A DNA stretch of 64,000 nucleotides, from positions 248,001 to 312,000 of the forward strand of contig NZ_AWZU01000002.1 of NCBI RefSeq assembly GCF_000472385.1, in the 5' to 3' direction. The translations under genes and the position numbers were made by a program. The notes below the pieces were generated by a model, which searched no databases, was not told the origin of the DNA, and worked only from the letters and a program-made list of their open reading frames with translations. Positions 36,131 to 43,698 of the stretch are shown one piece after another; the first letter of the stretch is position 1; every line of letters starts with the position of its first letter. This stretch comes from Bradyrhizobium sp. ARR65. GTDB taxonomy: Bacteria; Pseudomonadota; Alphaproteobacteria; Rhizobiales; Xanthobacteraceae.

Positions 36131-37729
36131 GTGAGCCTGTTTATGAGGAATTTCCAACTCGCCGGCCGCTCCACGGTCCATGCCCAAAACGCGATGGTGG
36201 CGACGTCGCATCCGCAAGCAGCGCTGGCGGCGATCGAGGTGCTCAAAGCGGGCGGCACCGCGGCGGACGCTGCGGTTGCGGCCTGCGCGCTCCTAGGCGT
36301 GATCGAGCCGCAATCGACCGGCATCGGCGGCGATTGCTTTGCGCTGATCCAGCCTCGCGGCGAGGGCAAGATCACGGCCTATAACGGCTCGGGCCGCGCG
36401 CCAAAGGCGGCGAACGCCGATTGGTACCTGGAGCGCGGCATCCGCGCGGTGCCACTGACTTCGGCGCATGCGGTGAGCGTCCCCGGCGCGATCGATGCCT
36501 GGGAAACCATTTTGCGCGATTACGGCAAGTTCGGCCTCGACCGCCTGCTGCAGCCGGCGATCAAGGCAGCGGAGGAGGGCTACGTCGTCGCGCCGCGCGT
36601 CGCCTTCGACTGGAAGAACCAATTCGAGAAACTGAAAAAGGGTACCAACGCCGAGCGCTATCTCCTGCCGCAAGGCAAGCCCGCCGTCGCCGGCGACGTG
36701 ATCCGCCAGCCCGAGCTCGGCAAGACCCTGCGCGCGATTGCCGCCAGGGGCCGCGACGCCTTCTACACCGGCGAGATCGCCGAAGACATGGTGGAGACGC
36801 TGCGCGGCATCGGCGGCCTGCACACACTGGAGGACTTCGCGGCCCACACCACCGAAGTGACCTCGCCGATCGGCACCCTCTATAAGGGCCTCGACGTCTG
36901 GCAGTGCCCGCCCAATGGGCCCGGTATCACCATGCTGGTGATGCTCAACATCCTCTCGCGCTTCGATCTTAGGAAATTTGCGCCTGTTAGCGTCGGGCGC
37001 TTCCATCTCGAGGCGGAAGCCGCGCGCATCGCTTACATGATCCGCGAGGAAAACGTCGCGGATCCCGCCCATATGAAGGTGGATGTGGCAAAGATTCTGG
37101 CGAAAGAATTCGCCGAAGAATACATCAGCCGCATCCGCATGGATGGCGTGCTCGAGCTGCCCAATGTGGCGCCGCCAATGAACCCGTCGACCATTTACGT
37201 CACAGTGGTGGATAAGGATCGCAACGCCTGCTCCTTCATCAATTCCATCGCGCATGCCTTCGGCTCCGCCATCGTCTCCAACAAGACCGGCGTGCTGCTG
37301 CAGAACCGTGCCGGCGGTTTCCGCATCCAGCCCGGCCATCCCAACTGCATCGCCGGCGGCAAGCGGCCGCTGCACACGATCATTCCGAGCCTCGTGACGA
37401 AGAATGGCCGTGCCCTGATGCCGTTCGGCGTGATGGGCGGGCAGTACCAGCCGGTCGGTCAGGTTCATGTGTTGACCAACATGCTCGACTATGGCTGCGA
37501 CGTGCAGGAGGCGATCGATATGCCGCGCGGCCTGCATTACGAAGGCGTCTACCAGCTCGAGGATGGCGTGCCGGCTGAGGTCGTCGAAGGCCTCAAGAAG
37601 CTCGGGCACAAGACCACCAGCGTCGTCTCGCCGCTCGGCGGCGGACAGGCGATCTGGATCGACTGGGAGAAGGGCACGCTCACCGGCGGTTCCGATCCCC
37701 GCAAAGACGGCTGCGCGCTGGGTTATTGA
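36131..37729 (+). CDS. ggt: Gamma-glutamyltransferase family protein (Ntn hydrolase)
   Basis: 532 residues; GTG at 36131 or ATG at 36143 may start it. The Ntn-hydrolase nucleophile is Thr354 in MNPSTIYVTVVDKD, aligned with the Thr that starts the small subunit after autocleavage. GGTAADAAVAACALLGVIEP and STGIGGDCFALI are large-subunit hallmarks; GGKRPLHTIIPS follows in the small subunit. No signal peptide is visible, unlike classical periplasmic GGT, so it may be cytoplasmic and act on another gamma-glutamyl or amide substrate. Lone gene. Confidence 0.9.
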   Translation: MSLFMRNFQLAGRSTVHAQNAMVATSHPQAALAAIEVLKAGGTAADAAVAACALLGVIEPQSTGIGGDCFALIQPRGEGKITAYNGSGRAPKAANADWYLERGIRAVPLTSAHAVSVPGAIDAWETILRDYGKFGLDRLLQPAIKAAEEGYVVAPRVAFDWKNQFEKLKKGTNAERYLLPQGKPAVAGDVIRQPELGKTLRAIAARGRDAFYTGEIAEDMVETLRGIGGLHTLEDFAAHTTEVTSPIGTLYKGLDVWQCPPNGPGITMLVMLNILSRFDLRKFAPVSVGRFHLEAEAARIAYMIREENVADPAHMKVDVAKILAKEFAEEYISRIRMDGVLELPNVAPPMNPSTIYVTVVDKDRNACSFINSIAHAFGSAIVSNKTGVLLQNRAGGFRIQPGHPNCIAGGKRPLHTIIPSLVTKNGRALMPFGVMGGQYQPVGQVHVLTNMLDYGCDVQEAIDMPRGLHYEGVYQLEDGVPAEVVEGLKKLGHKTTSVVSPLGGGQAIWIDWEKGTLTGGSDPRKDGCALGY

Positions 37730-38101
37730 GGCGCGCTGGATTATTGTTGTCAAAGCGGGAGAGCAGCCGCCGGCGAGGCCGCTGCTCTCTCGAGGGACCG
37801 TAACCCCTCACCCGGATCGCATCATTCGATGCGGTCCGACCTCTCCCATCGGGAGAGGTGAACGAGATTGCTCCAGCGGCTTGCATGAATCTCAGCACCA
37901 TGGGGGACCGCGCCCTCGCGATTGTAGGGCACGTGCCGTGCACGCCGGAACCTTCGTTCCATCAGCGAAAGTTGAAAAGCTCAGTCGCTTAATTCGTCGC
38001 GGCGCAGGCGCGTCCGCGGAACGGGGCCGGTTATCCCTAGTTAGGACGGGCAGGCGCGCAGGCGTGCGCGCCGCTTCTATTTTCAGCGGCGGAGGCCGTC
38101 C
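37730..38101. other. 372-bp intergenic stretch with a palindromic repeat
   Basis: Holds one copy of the CCCCTCACCCGGATCGCATC repeat (37804-37860) and a following segment up to about 37925 that may be part of the same element. The last 100 bp lead into the paoA promoter; no clear -35/-10 was recognised. No gene seen. Confidence 0.5.
37804..37860. repeat. Intergenic repeat, CCCCTCACCCGGATCGCATC type (copy 1)
   Basis: Contains the dyad GATCGCATC-ATTC-GATGCGGTC followed by CCGACCTCTCCC and its near complement GGGAGAGGTG. A closely similar copy is at 62483-62542. Palindromic structure and purely intergenic position fit a REP-like element. Confidence 0.7.
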
Positions 38102-38722
38102 ATGTCCGACAAATCCTCTTCCTCCAACGCATCGGGTTTCAATCGCCGCGCCTTCATGGCCGCAGCCGCGGGAACGGCCGTGGCGGCGCCTCTCACCGCG
38201 CGTGCCGCGGGACCGGCGGCAACGCCAAGCGCGGCGCAAGATCCGCAACTTCCCGTCGACCTCACGCTGAGGGTCAACGGCCAGAACAGGCAACTTAATC
38301 TCGACGCGCGCACCACGGTGCTGGATGCGCTGCGCGAGCGGCTCGGATTCACCGGCAGCAAGAAGGGCTGCGACCACGGCCAGTGCGGCGCCTGTACGGT
38401 GTTGATCGACGGCCGTCGGGTGCTGTCGTGCCTCACGCTCGCGCTTGTCGCGCAAGGTCACGAGATCACGACCATCGAAGGTCTCGCCGATGGCGACAAG
38501 CTGCATCCGATGCAGCAAGCCTTCATCGATCAGGACGCTTTCCAGTGCGGCTATTGCACGCCGGGACAGATCGTGTCGGCGGTCGCTTGCGTGAAAGAGG
38601 GACACGCCAATAGCGACGACGACATCCGCGAGTATATGAGCGGAAACATCTGCCGCTGCGCCGCCTATCCGAACATCGTTGCGGCCATCAAACAGGCCGC
38701 GCCCGAAATCCTGAAAGGCTAG
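38102..38722 (+). CDS. paoA: Aldehyde oxidoreductase [2Fe-2S] subunit with Tat leader (PaoA-like)
   Basis: 206 residues. The leader (NRRAFMAAAAGTAVAAPLTA) is twin-arginine. Two [2Fe-2S] clusters: the plant-type site in KKGCDHGQCGACTVLIDG with the distant Cys of RVLSCLT, and the second in QCGYCTPGQIV with GNICRCAAYP. Electron-transfer subunit of a heterotrimeric molybdenum enzyme exported by Tat as a folded complex. Four bases ahead of paoB, and the set matches E. coli paoABC (yagTSR), which detoxifies aromatic aldehydes. Confidence 0.93.
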   Translation: MSDKSSSSNASGFNRRAFMAAAAGTAVAAPLTARAAGPAATPSAAQDPQLPVDLTLRVNGQNRQLNLDARTTVLDALRERLGFTGSKKGCDHGQCGACTVLIDGRRVLSCLTLALVAQGHEITTIEGLADGDKLHPMQQAFIDQDAFQCGYCTPGQIVSAVACVKEGHANSDDDIREYMSGNICRCAAYPNIVAAIKQAAPEILKG

Positions 38723-38726
38723 CCCG

Positions 38727-39737
38727 ATGCAACCGTTCGTCTTTCAAAGTGCCAATGATCCCTCAGCCGCCATGCAGGCCTTAGCCGCGAGCGGCGGGAA
38801 CAATGTTACGGAAGCGCCGGTGCAGGCGCTCGCGGGCGGCACCACGCTGATCGATCTGATGAAGCTCGATGTCATGCGGCCAAGCACCGTGATCGACATC
38901 AATCCGCTGTCGGGTGCGTGGTCGCAGATCAATCTCGAGGGCGAGAATTTGCGCTTGGGTGCGATGGCCCGGATGGCGGATGTTGCCGCTCATCCGGAAA
39001 TCCAGAAGGCTTATCCCGTTGTCGCGGACTCGCTCAAACTCGCCGCGAGCGCGCAATTGCGCAACATGGCGACGCTCGGGGGCAATGTTCTGCAGCGCAC
39101 GCGCTGCACCTATTTCCGCGACATCAGCTATGGCAATTGCAACAAGCGCAATCCCGGCTCGGGCTGCGCAGCGATGGAGGGCGTCAACCGCATGCATGCG
39201 GTGCTCGGTACATCAGACCAATGCATCGCGACGTATGCGGGCGATTTCGCGCAGAGCCTGATTGCGCTGGACGGCACCGTGGAGATCATCGGCAAATCGG
39301 GCACGCGCAGCATTGCGTTCGCGCAACTGCACAGGCAGCCGGGTAACTCACCGCAGATCGAGACGACGCTTGCGCCGGGCGAGCTGATCTCGGGCTTCAT
39401 GATTCCCGGCCGTTGGCCCCGCTCAGTATATCTCAAAGCGCGCGACCGGCAGTCCTATGAGTTCGCATTGGCCTCGGCAGCGGTCGCGCTCGACATGCAA
39501 AACGGCGTCGTGCGCGACGCGCGCCTGGCGCTCGGCGGCGTCGCGACCGTGCCATGGCGGGCGCGTGAGGCGGAAGGGCTGCTGAAGGAGCAGAAATTCG
39601 ACGACGCGCTGGCCGAGCGCGTCGCGGATGCCGCCTTTGCTGGCGCGACGCCGCGCCATCACAACGCCTTCAAGATCGCGCTCGGCAAGCGCGTGGTGGC
39701 GCGGGCGCTGTACCAGGCCGCAACGATGGAGGTGTGA
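38727..39737 (+). CDS. paoB: Aldehyde oxidoreductase FAD subunit (PaoB-like)
   Basis: 336 residues. FAD loops LAGGTTLIDLMKLDV and ATLGGNVLQRTRCTYFRD. The inserted cysteine-rich segment (RTRCTYFRD, then GNCNKRNPGSGCAAMEG) is the extra [4Fe-4S] site known from PaoB and absent from ordinary xanthine dehydrogenase FAD subunits. No leader of its own, so it is co-exported with the PaoA-like subunit. Stop is three bases from the paoC start. Confidence 0.92.
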   Translation: MQPFVFQSANDPSAAMQALAASGGNNVTEAPVQALAGGTTLIDLMKLDVMRPSTVIDINPLSGAWSQINLEGENLRLGAMARMADVAAHPEIQKAYPVVADSLKLAASAQLRNMATLGGNVLQRTRCTYFRDISYGNCNKRNPGSGCAAMEGVNRMHAVLGTSDQCIATYAGDFAQSLIALDGTVEIIGKSGTRSIAFAQLHRQPGNSPQIETTLAPGELISGFMIPGRWPRSVYLKARDRQSYEFALASAAVALDMQNGVVRDARLALGGVATVPWRAREAEGLLKEQKFDDALAERVADAAFAGATPRHHNAFKIALGKRVVARALYQAATMEV

Positions 39738-39739
39738 CC

Positions 39740-42031
39740 ATGTCGACCGCCGCTCCCGCGCCAAAAGCCAATATGGGCCAGCCGGTGCCGCGCTATGACG
39801 GCGTCGCCAAAGTGACCGGACACGCGCAATATGCCGCGGACGTCCCGCTCGCCAATCCGGCTTACGCCTATCTCGTCACCAGCAGCATCGCCAAGGGCCG
39901 CATTGACGGTTTTGATCTTACCGAGGCCAAGACCATGCGCGGGGTGATCGATATCTTCACGCATGAGAATGCAGAGAAACTGAAGGAGATAAAATTCTTC
40001 AGCAATGGCGGCTATGCGTCCACCACGATCGTTCCGCTCAATTCGCCCGAGATTGCGCATGAAGGCGAGATCGTGGCCGTGGTTGTCGCCGAGACCTTTG
40101 AGGCGGCGCGCGATGCAGCGCATCGCGTCAAGGTGAAATACACGGCGGAGACGCCGACCACGACGTTCGATTCGCCCGGCACCACGTCGGCGCGCGCCAA
40201 GGGTCAGAACGCGATGTTCAAGGAGGATCCGAAGGTCGGCGACTTCGCCAACGCCTTCGATCAGGCCGAGGTAAAGTTCACCGCGACTTACGAGACGCCG
40301 ACGCAGCACCACAATCCCATGGAGCTGTTTGCCACCAGCTGCGTGTGGAACGGTGATCAGCTCACGATCTACGAACCGAGCCAGTTCGTCTACGGGCTGA
40401 AGAACGGCGTCGCCCAGCAGCTCGGCATCGATGCCGACAAGGTGCGGGTGATCAATGCCTATGTCGGTGGCGCCTTCGGGTCCAAGGGCTCGACCACGCC
40501 GCGCACCGCGATCATCGCCTCCCTCGCCCGGCGGCTGAACCGGCCGGTGAAGCTGGTCGCAAGCCGCGATCAGGGGTTTACCATTGCGACCTATCGTGCC
40601 GAGACGCGCCATGACATCCAGATCGGCGCAAGTCGGGACGGCAGACTGGTCGCGCTGCGCCATGAAGGCGAGGAGATTTCCTCGCGCGCCGACGCCTATT
40701 GCGTCGGCGGCACCAAGACCACGACGCGCCTCTATGCTTGTCCGAATGTCGACAGCCTGGTGTCCATCGTGCGCGCCGACCGCAACACACCGGGTTTCAT
40801 GCGCTCGCCGCCCGAAGTGCCCTATGTGTTCGCGCTGGAAAGCGCGATGGACGAGCTTGCGGTGGAGCTGAAGATGGACCCCATCGAGCTGCGCCGCGTC
40901 AACGATACCACCAAGGAGCCGATTTCCGGCAAGCCCTATACCTCGCGTTCGCTGATGGCCTGTTTCGACGAGGGCGCCAAGACCTTCGGCTGGGACAAGC
41001 GCGCGGCGACGCCGAAATCGCTTGCCGACGGCGATTGGCTGATCGGCTATGGCTGCGCGACCGCCTGCTACCCGACGCAAATGGGTGCGGCGGCGGCGCG
41101 GGTGCGGCTGCAGCGCGACGGTCGCGCACGGGTCGAGATCGCCGGCCACGACCTCGGCACCGGGGCGTACACCGTGATCGCGCAGGCCGCCGCGGAACGG
41201 CTGGGGATTCCTTATGAGAAGGTGTCGGTCTCGCTTGGCGACACGCGCCTGCCGCCGGCGCCCGTTGCGGGCGGCTCGAACTCGACCGCGAGCACCTGCT
41301 CGGCCGTGATCACGGTGTGCGACCAGATCCGGCATCGCCTGTTCCAGGCGCTGATGCCGAACGAGACGCTGGCGGACAAGGCCAAGGAGACGGTGGGCGT
41401 TGGTCAGACGCCGGCAAGCAAGGCGGAGCAGAGCGGTCAGCCGCTCGACCGAGAGAAAGCGTTCGATGCGCTCGGCGTCAGCGCGATCGAGGAATATGGC
41501 GAATGGAAGCCGGAAGGCGCGCCGAAGGACTCATTGCAAGCGCTGCACAGTGGCCTCGTGCGCATGGTCGGCGGCCCTGATCTGGGCGGCAAGATCGCTT
41601 ATGCCTTCGGCGCGGAATTCGTCGAGTTGAGGGTGAACAGGTTCACCCACGAAATTCGCGTACCGCGCCTTGTCGGTGCCTTTGCGGCGGGCCGCATCAT
41701 GAATCCGCGCACGGCGCGCAGCCAGCTCATGGGCGGGTTGATCTGGGGCATGTCGTCAGCGCTGTTCGAGGCGACCGAGCTCGACGAGCGCTATGCGCGC
41801 TATGTGAATGACAATCTTGCCGATTACCTCGTCCCGGTGAATGCGGACACGCCGAGCGTCGACGTGATCCTGCTCTCCGAGACCGACGAACATATCGATC
41901 CCGCGGGCGTGAAGGGACTTGGCGAACTCGGCAATGTCGGCACCGCAGCCGCCGTTTGCAACGCGATCTACAACGCCACCGGCCAGCGCATCCGCAAGCT
42001 GCCAGTGCGGCTGGAGAAGATCGAGGTGTAG
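39740..42031 (+). CDS. paoC: Aldehyde oxidoreductase molybdenum subunit (PaoC-like)
   Basis: 763 residues from the ATG at 39740, just after GGAGGTG and three bases from the paoB stop. Xanthine-oxidase-family large subunit: PRYDGVAKVTGHAQYAADVP at the N-terminus, NAYVGGAFGSKGSTTPRTA for molybdopterin, and the catalytic Glu in GVKGLGELGNVGTAAAV. Oxidises aldehydes to acids in the periplasm. No XdhC/PaoD-type maturation gene lies next to it; one must act from elsewhere. Confidence 0.94.
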   Translation: MSTAAPAPKANMGQPVPRYDGVAKVTGHAQYAADVPLANPAYAYLVTSSIAKGRIDGFDLTEAKTMRGVIDIFTHENAEKLKEIKFFSNGGYASTTIVPLNSPEIAHEGEIVAVVVAETFEAARDAAHRVKVKYTAETPTTTFDSPGTTSARAKGQNAMFKEDPKVGDFANAFDQAEVKFTATYETPTQHHNPMELFATSCVWNGDQLTIYEPSQFVYGLKNGVAQQLGIDADKVRVINAYVGGAFGSKGSTTPRTAIIASLARRLNRPVKLVASRDQGFTIATYRAETRHDIQIGASRDGRLVALRHEGEEISSRADAYCVGGTKTTTRLYACPNVDSLVSIVRADRNTPGFMRSPPEVPYVFALESAMDELAVELKMDPIELRRVNDTTKEPISGKPYTSRSLMACFDEGAKTFGWDKRAATPKSLADGDWLIGYGCATACYPTQMGAAAARVRLQRDGRARVEIAGHDLGTGAYTVIAQAAAERLGIPYEKVSVSLGDTRLPPAPVAGGSNSTASTCSAVITVCDQIRHRLFQALMPNETLADKAKETVGVGQTPASKAEQSGQPLDREKAFDALGVSAIEEYGEWKPEGAPKDSLQALHSGLVRMVGGPDLGGKIAYAFGAEFVELRVNRFTHEIRVPRLVGAFAAGRIMNPRTARSQLMGGLIWGMSSALFEATELDERYARYVNDNLADYLVPVNADTPSVDVILLSETDEHIDPAGVKGLGELGNVGTAAAVCNAIYNATGQRIRKLPVRLEKIEV

Positions 42032-42111
42032 ATATCACTCCAGAAGGTGGTCACGCTGGCTTTGTTGCGCTAAACACCTGCCGCGTTTTCGAACAAGGAA
42101 GGTGGTGAGCG

Positions 42112-42555
42112 ATGTCGCGTGCAAGAATTCTGGTCGCATCAGTGATGGTCTTCGTCGCGATGCTGTTTGTGCCGACCCTCGCTTCCGCCCAGAACACAGG
42201 AAAAGCCGTGACCACACCATCGGGCCTGCAGATCATCGACACCAAGGTCGGCACCGGAGCCTCGCCCAAGCCCGGCCAGATTTGCGTGATGCATTACACC
42301 GGCTGGCTCTACGAGAATGGGCAGAAGGGCAAGAAGTTCGATTCCTCCGTTGACCGTAACGAGCCGTTCGAGTTTCCGATCGGGCAGCACAAGGTGATCG
42401 CGGGTTGGGACGAAGGCGTCGCTACCATGAAGGTCGGCGGCAAGCGCACCCTGGTCATTCCGCCGTCGCTTGGCTACGGCGCGCGCGGCGCTGGCGGCGT
42501 CATCCCGCCGAACGCGACGTTGATGTTCGACGTCGAACTGCTGGCGGTGAAGTAG
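42112..42555 (+). CDS. Secreted FKBP-type peptidyl-prolyl isomerase
   Basis: 147 residues: Sec signal (ILVASVMVFVAMLFVPTLAS, cleavage after ASA) then one FKBP domain: GDEG-like opening TKVGTGASPKPGQICVMHYT, FDSSVDRNEPFEF, the VIAGWDEGVATMKVGGKR core, IPPSLGYGARG and a closing MLFDVELL-type strand. Catalyses proline isomerisation during folding in the periplasm. Stands alone, with no partner gene. Confidence 0.95.
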   Translation: MSRARILVASVMVFVAMLFVPTLASAQNTGKAVTTPSGLQIIDTKVGTGASPKPGQICVMHYTGWLYENGQKGKKFDSSVDRNEPFEFPIGQHKVIAGWDEGVATMKVGGKRTLVIPPSLGYGARGAGGVIPPNATLMFDVELLAVK

Positions 42556-42655
42556 CCGGAATTGCGGACTCCGCGGCGCTGTGTCACCCGGCTCTTGTCT
42601 GCCGAAACTTTAGCAAAAGCGGGTGCGCGCGAGACGTAATCGGCCGGGACGAGGT

Positions 42656-42685
42656 CAAAAAAGAAACCGGCCTTTCGGCCGGTCT
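42656..42685 (-). terminator. Rho-independent terminator of csbD
   Basis: Seven-base stem ACCGGCC (42666-42672) and GGCCGGT (42677-42683) with a TTTC loop. Read on the minus strand it is followed by TTTCTTTTTT, giving a good terminator 28 bp after the csbD stop. It may also stop FKBP transcripts from the other side, though the plus-strand tail is weakly T-rich. Confidence 0.8.
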
Positions 42686-42710
42686 CGTTCAGATAAACCA
42701 ACTTATCACG

Positions 42711-42929
42711 CTAGTCCGCGCCGCGCTTTGCGGCCGCTGCCGCGCGATCGATCGTCTCCTTGGTGGCTTCCTTGGCCTCGCCCACGGTCTTCTGGCCTTT
42801 GCCCTTCACTTCCTGCATCGCGCCTTCGCCCTTGAGCTTGTCCGAATCGGTGGCTTCGCCGACGCCCTGCTTCGCCTTGCCCATTGCTTCGTTGGCAGTG
42901 CCTTTCACCTTGTCAGCGGTGCTTCCCAT
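42711..42929 (-). CDS. CsbD family stress protein
   Basis: 72 residues, low complexity, rich in Lys, Glu, Ala and Gly, with repeated [22 protein letters not shown] units ([20 protein letters not shown], then [20 protein letters not shown]). CsbD-like proteins are abundant stress proteins of unknown mechanism. GGAGGAG precedes the ATG. An EcfG-like promoter with one mismatch is 33-57 bp upstream, predicting general-stress induction. Confidence 0.93.
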   Translation of the reverse strand: MGSTADKVKGTANEAMGKAKQGVGEATDSDKLKGEGAMQEVKGKGQKTVGEAKEATKETIDRAAAAAKRGAD

Positions 42930-42961
42930 AAAAATTCTCCTCCTGATTGGTCCGAAAAATC

Positions 42962-42986
42962 AACGTTTTGCCTGCAAAAAAGTTCT
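42962..42986 (-). promoter_or_regulatory. EcfG-type promoter of csbD (one mismatch)
   Basis: On the minus strand AGAAC (42986-42982), 16 bases, then CGTT (42965-42962). The consensus is GGAAC-N16/17-CGTT; only the first base differs. Spacing to the csbD ATG is normal, and CsbD genes are typical stress-regulon members. Confidence 0.55.
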
Positions 42987-43070
42987 TCCCATCCGCTGGC
43001 TTGAAACGTTGGATTTCTGTACGGTGCTGGCGGAACTCCATCGACAGCAGCGCCCATCGAAAGCAGCGCA

Positions 43071-43583
43071 ATGACTTCTGATCATCACGACCACCCGCAT
43101 TCGCACGACCACGACATGGAACGCTGGAAGCATGACGGCGTCCGCGTCATCCCCGGCAACCAGCTCGATCCCAACGTGCCCTCGACGCCAGGCATGGACC
43201 GCAAGGCGGCGATCAATTTCGCCCGCGTCGGCGCCCAGAAATTGTGGGCGGGCACGGTCAGCATCAAGCCGGATGCCAAAACCGGCGCGCATCATCATGG
43301 TCATCTCGAGAGCATCATCTATGTGGTGAAGGGCAAGGCGCGGATGCGCTGGGGCGAGACGCTGCAGTTCACCGCGGAAGCCGGCCCCGGCGACTTCATC
43401 TTCGTGCCGCCTTACGTGCCGCATCAGGAGATCAATGCCAGCCGTGACGAGGTGCTGGAATGCGTGCTGGTGCGCAGCGACGGCGAGGCGGTCGCGATCA
43501 ATCTCGACATCGAGCCGGTCGAGAAGCCGGAGACGGTCTTGTGGGTCGACCCCGTGCACCGCGATCCCGCGGAGAAGAAGTGA
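43071..43583 (+). CDS. Cupin protein with histidine-rich N-terminus
   Basis: 170 residues. The first 15 contain seven histidines (MTSDHHDHPHSHDHD), a likely metal-binding tail. A single cupin follows: KTGAHHHGHLESIIYVVKGK (motif 1, about 72-92) and GDFIFVPPYVPHQEINAS (motif 2). Could be a metal-dependent isomerase or dioxygenase, or a metal-storage protein. Divergent from csbD by 141 bp; followed by a palindromic repeat. No partner gene. Confidence 0.85.
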   Translation: MTSDHHDHPHSHDHDMERWKHDGVRVIPGNQLDPNVPSTPGMDRKAAINFARVGAQKLWAGTVSIKPDAKTGAHHHGHLESIIYVVKGKARMRWGETLQFTAEAGPGDFIFVPPYVPHQEINASRDEVLECVLVRSDGEAVAINLDIEPVEKPETVLWVDPVHRDPAEKK

Positions 43584-43593
43584 CGCGCTGACC

Positions 43594-43690
43594 GCCATTC
43601 CGGGGCGACGCGTTAGCAGCGAACCCGGAATCTCGCGCCGCAACCTCCAGATCCCGGGTCCACGCGCGAAGCGCATGTCCCGGAACGACG
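43594..43690. repeat. Intergenic repeat, GTCATTCCGGGG type (copy 1)
   Basis: Begins GCCATTCCGGGGCGACGC, contains GAACCCGGAATCTCG and ends CCCGGAACGACG, so the ends are near-complementary and can fold into a long hairpin. Related copies are at 54520-54598, 56087-56200 and 57708-57787, with a partial one at 61591. Confidence 0.75.
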
Positions 43691-43698
43691 ATGCAAGG

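Noticed and set aside
39659..41335. 558-codon minus-strand frame opposite paoC
   Set aside because: Antisense shadow of a confidently identified molybdenum enzyme; composition is not protein-like and there is no ribosome site.
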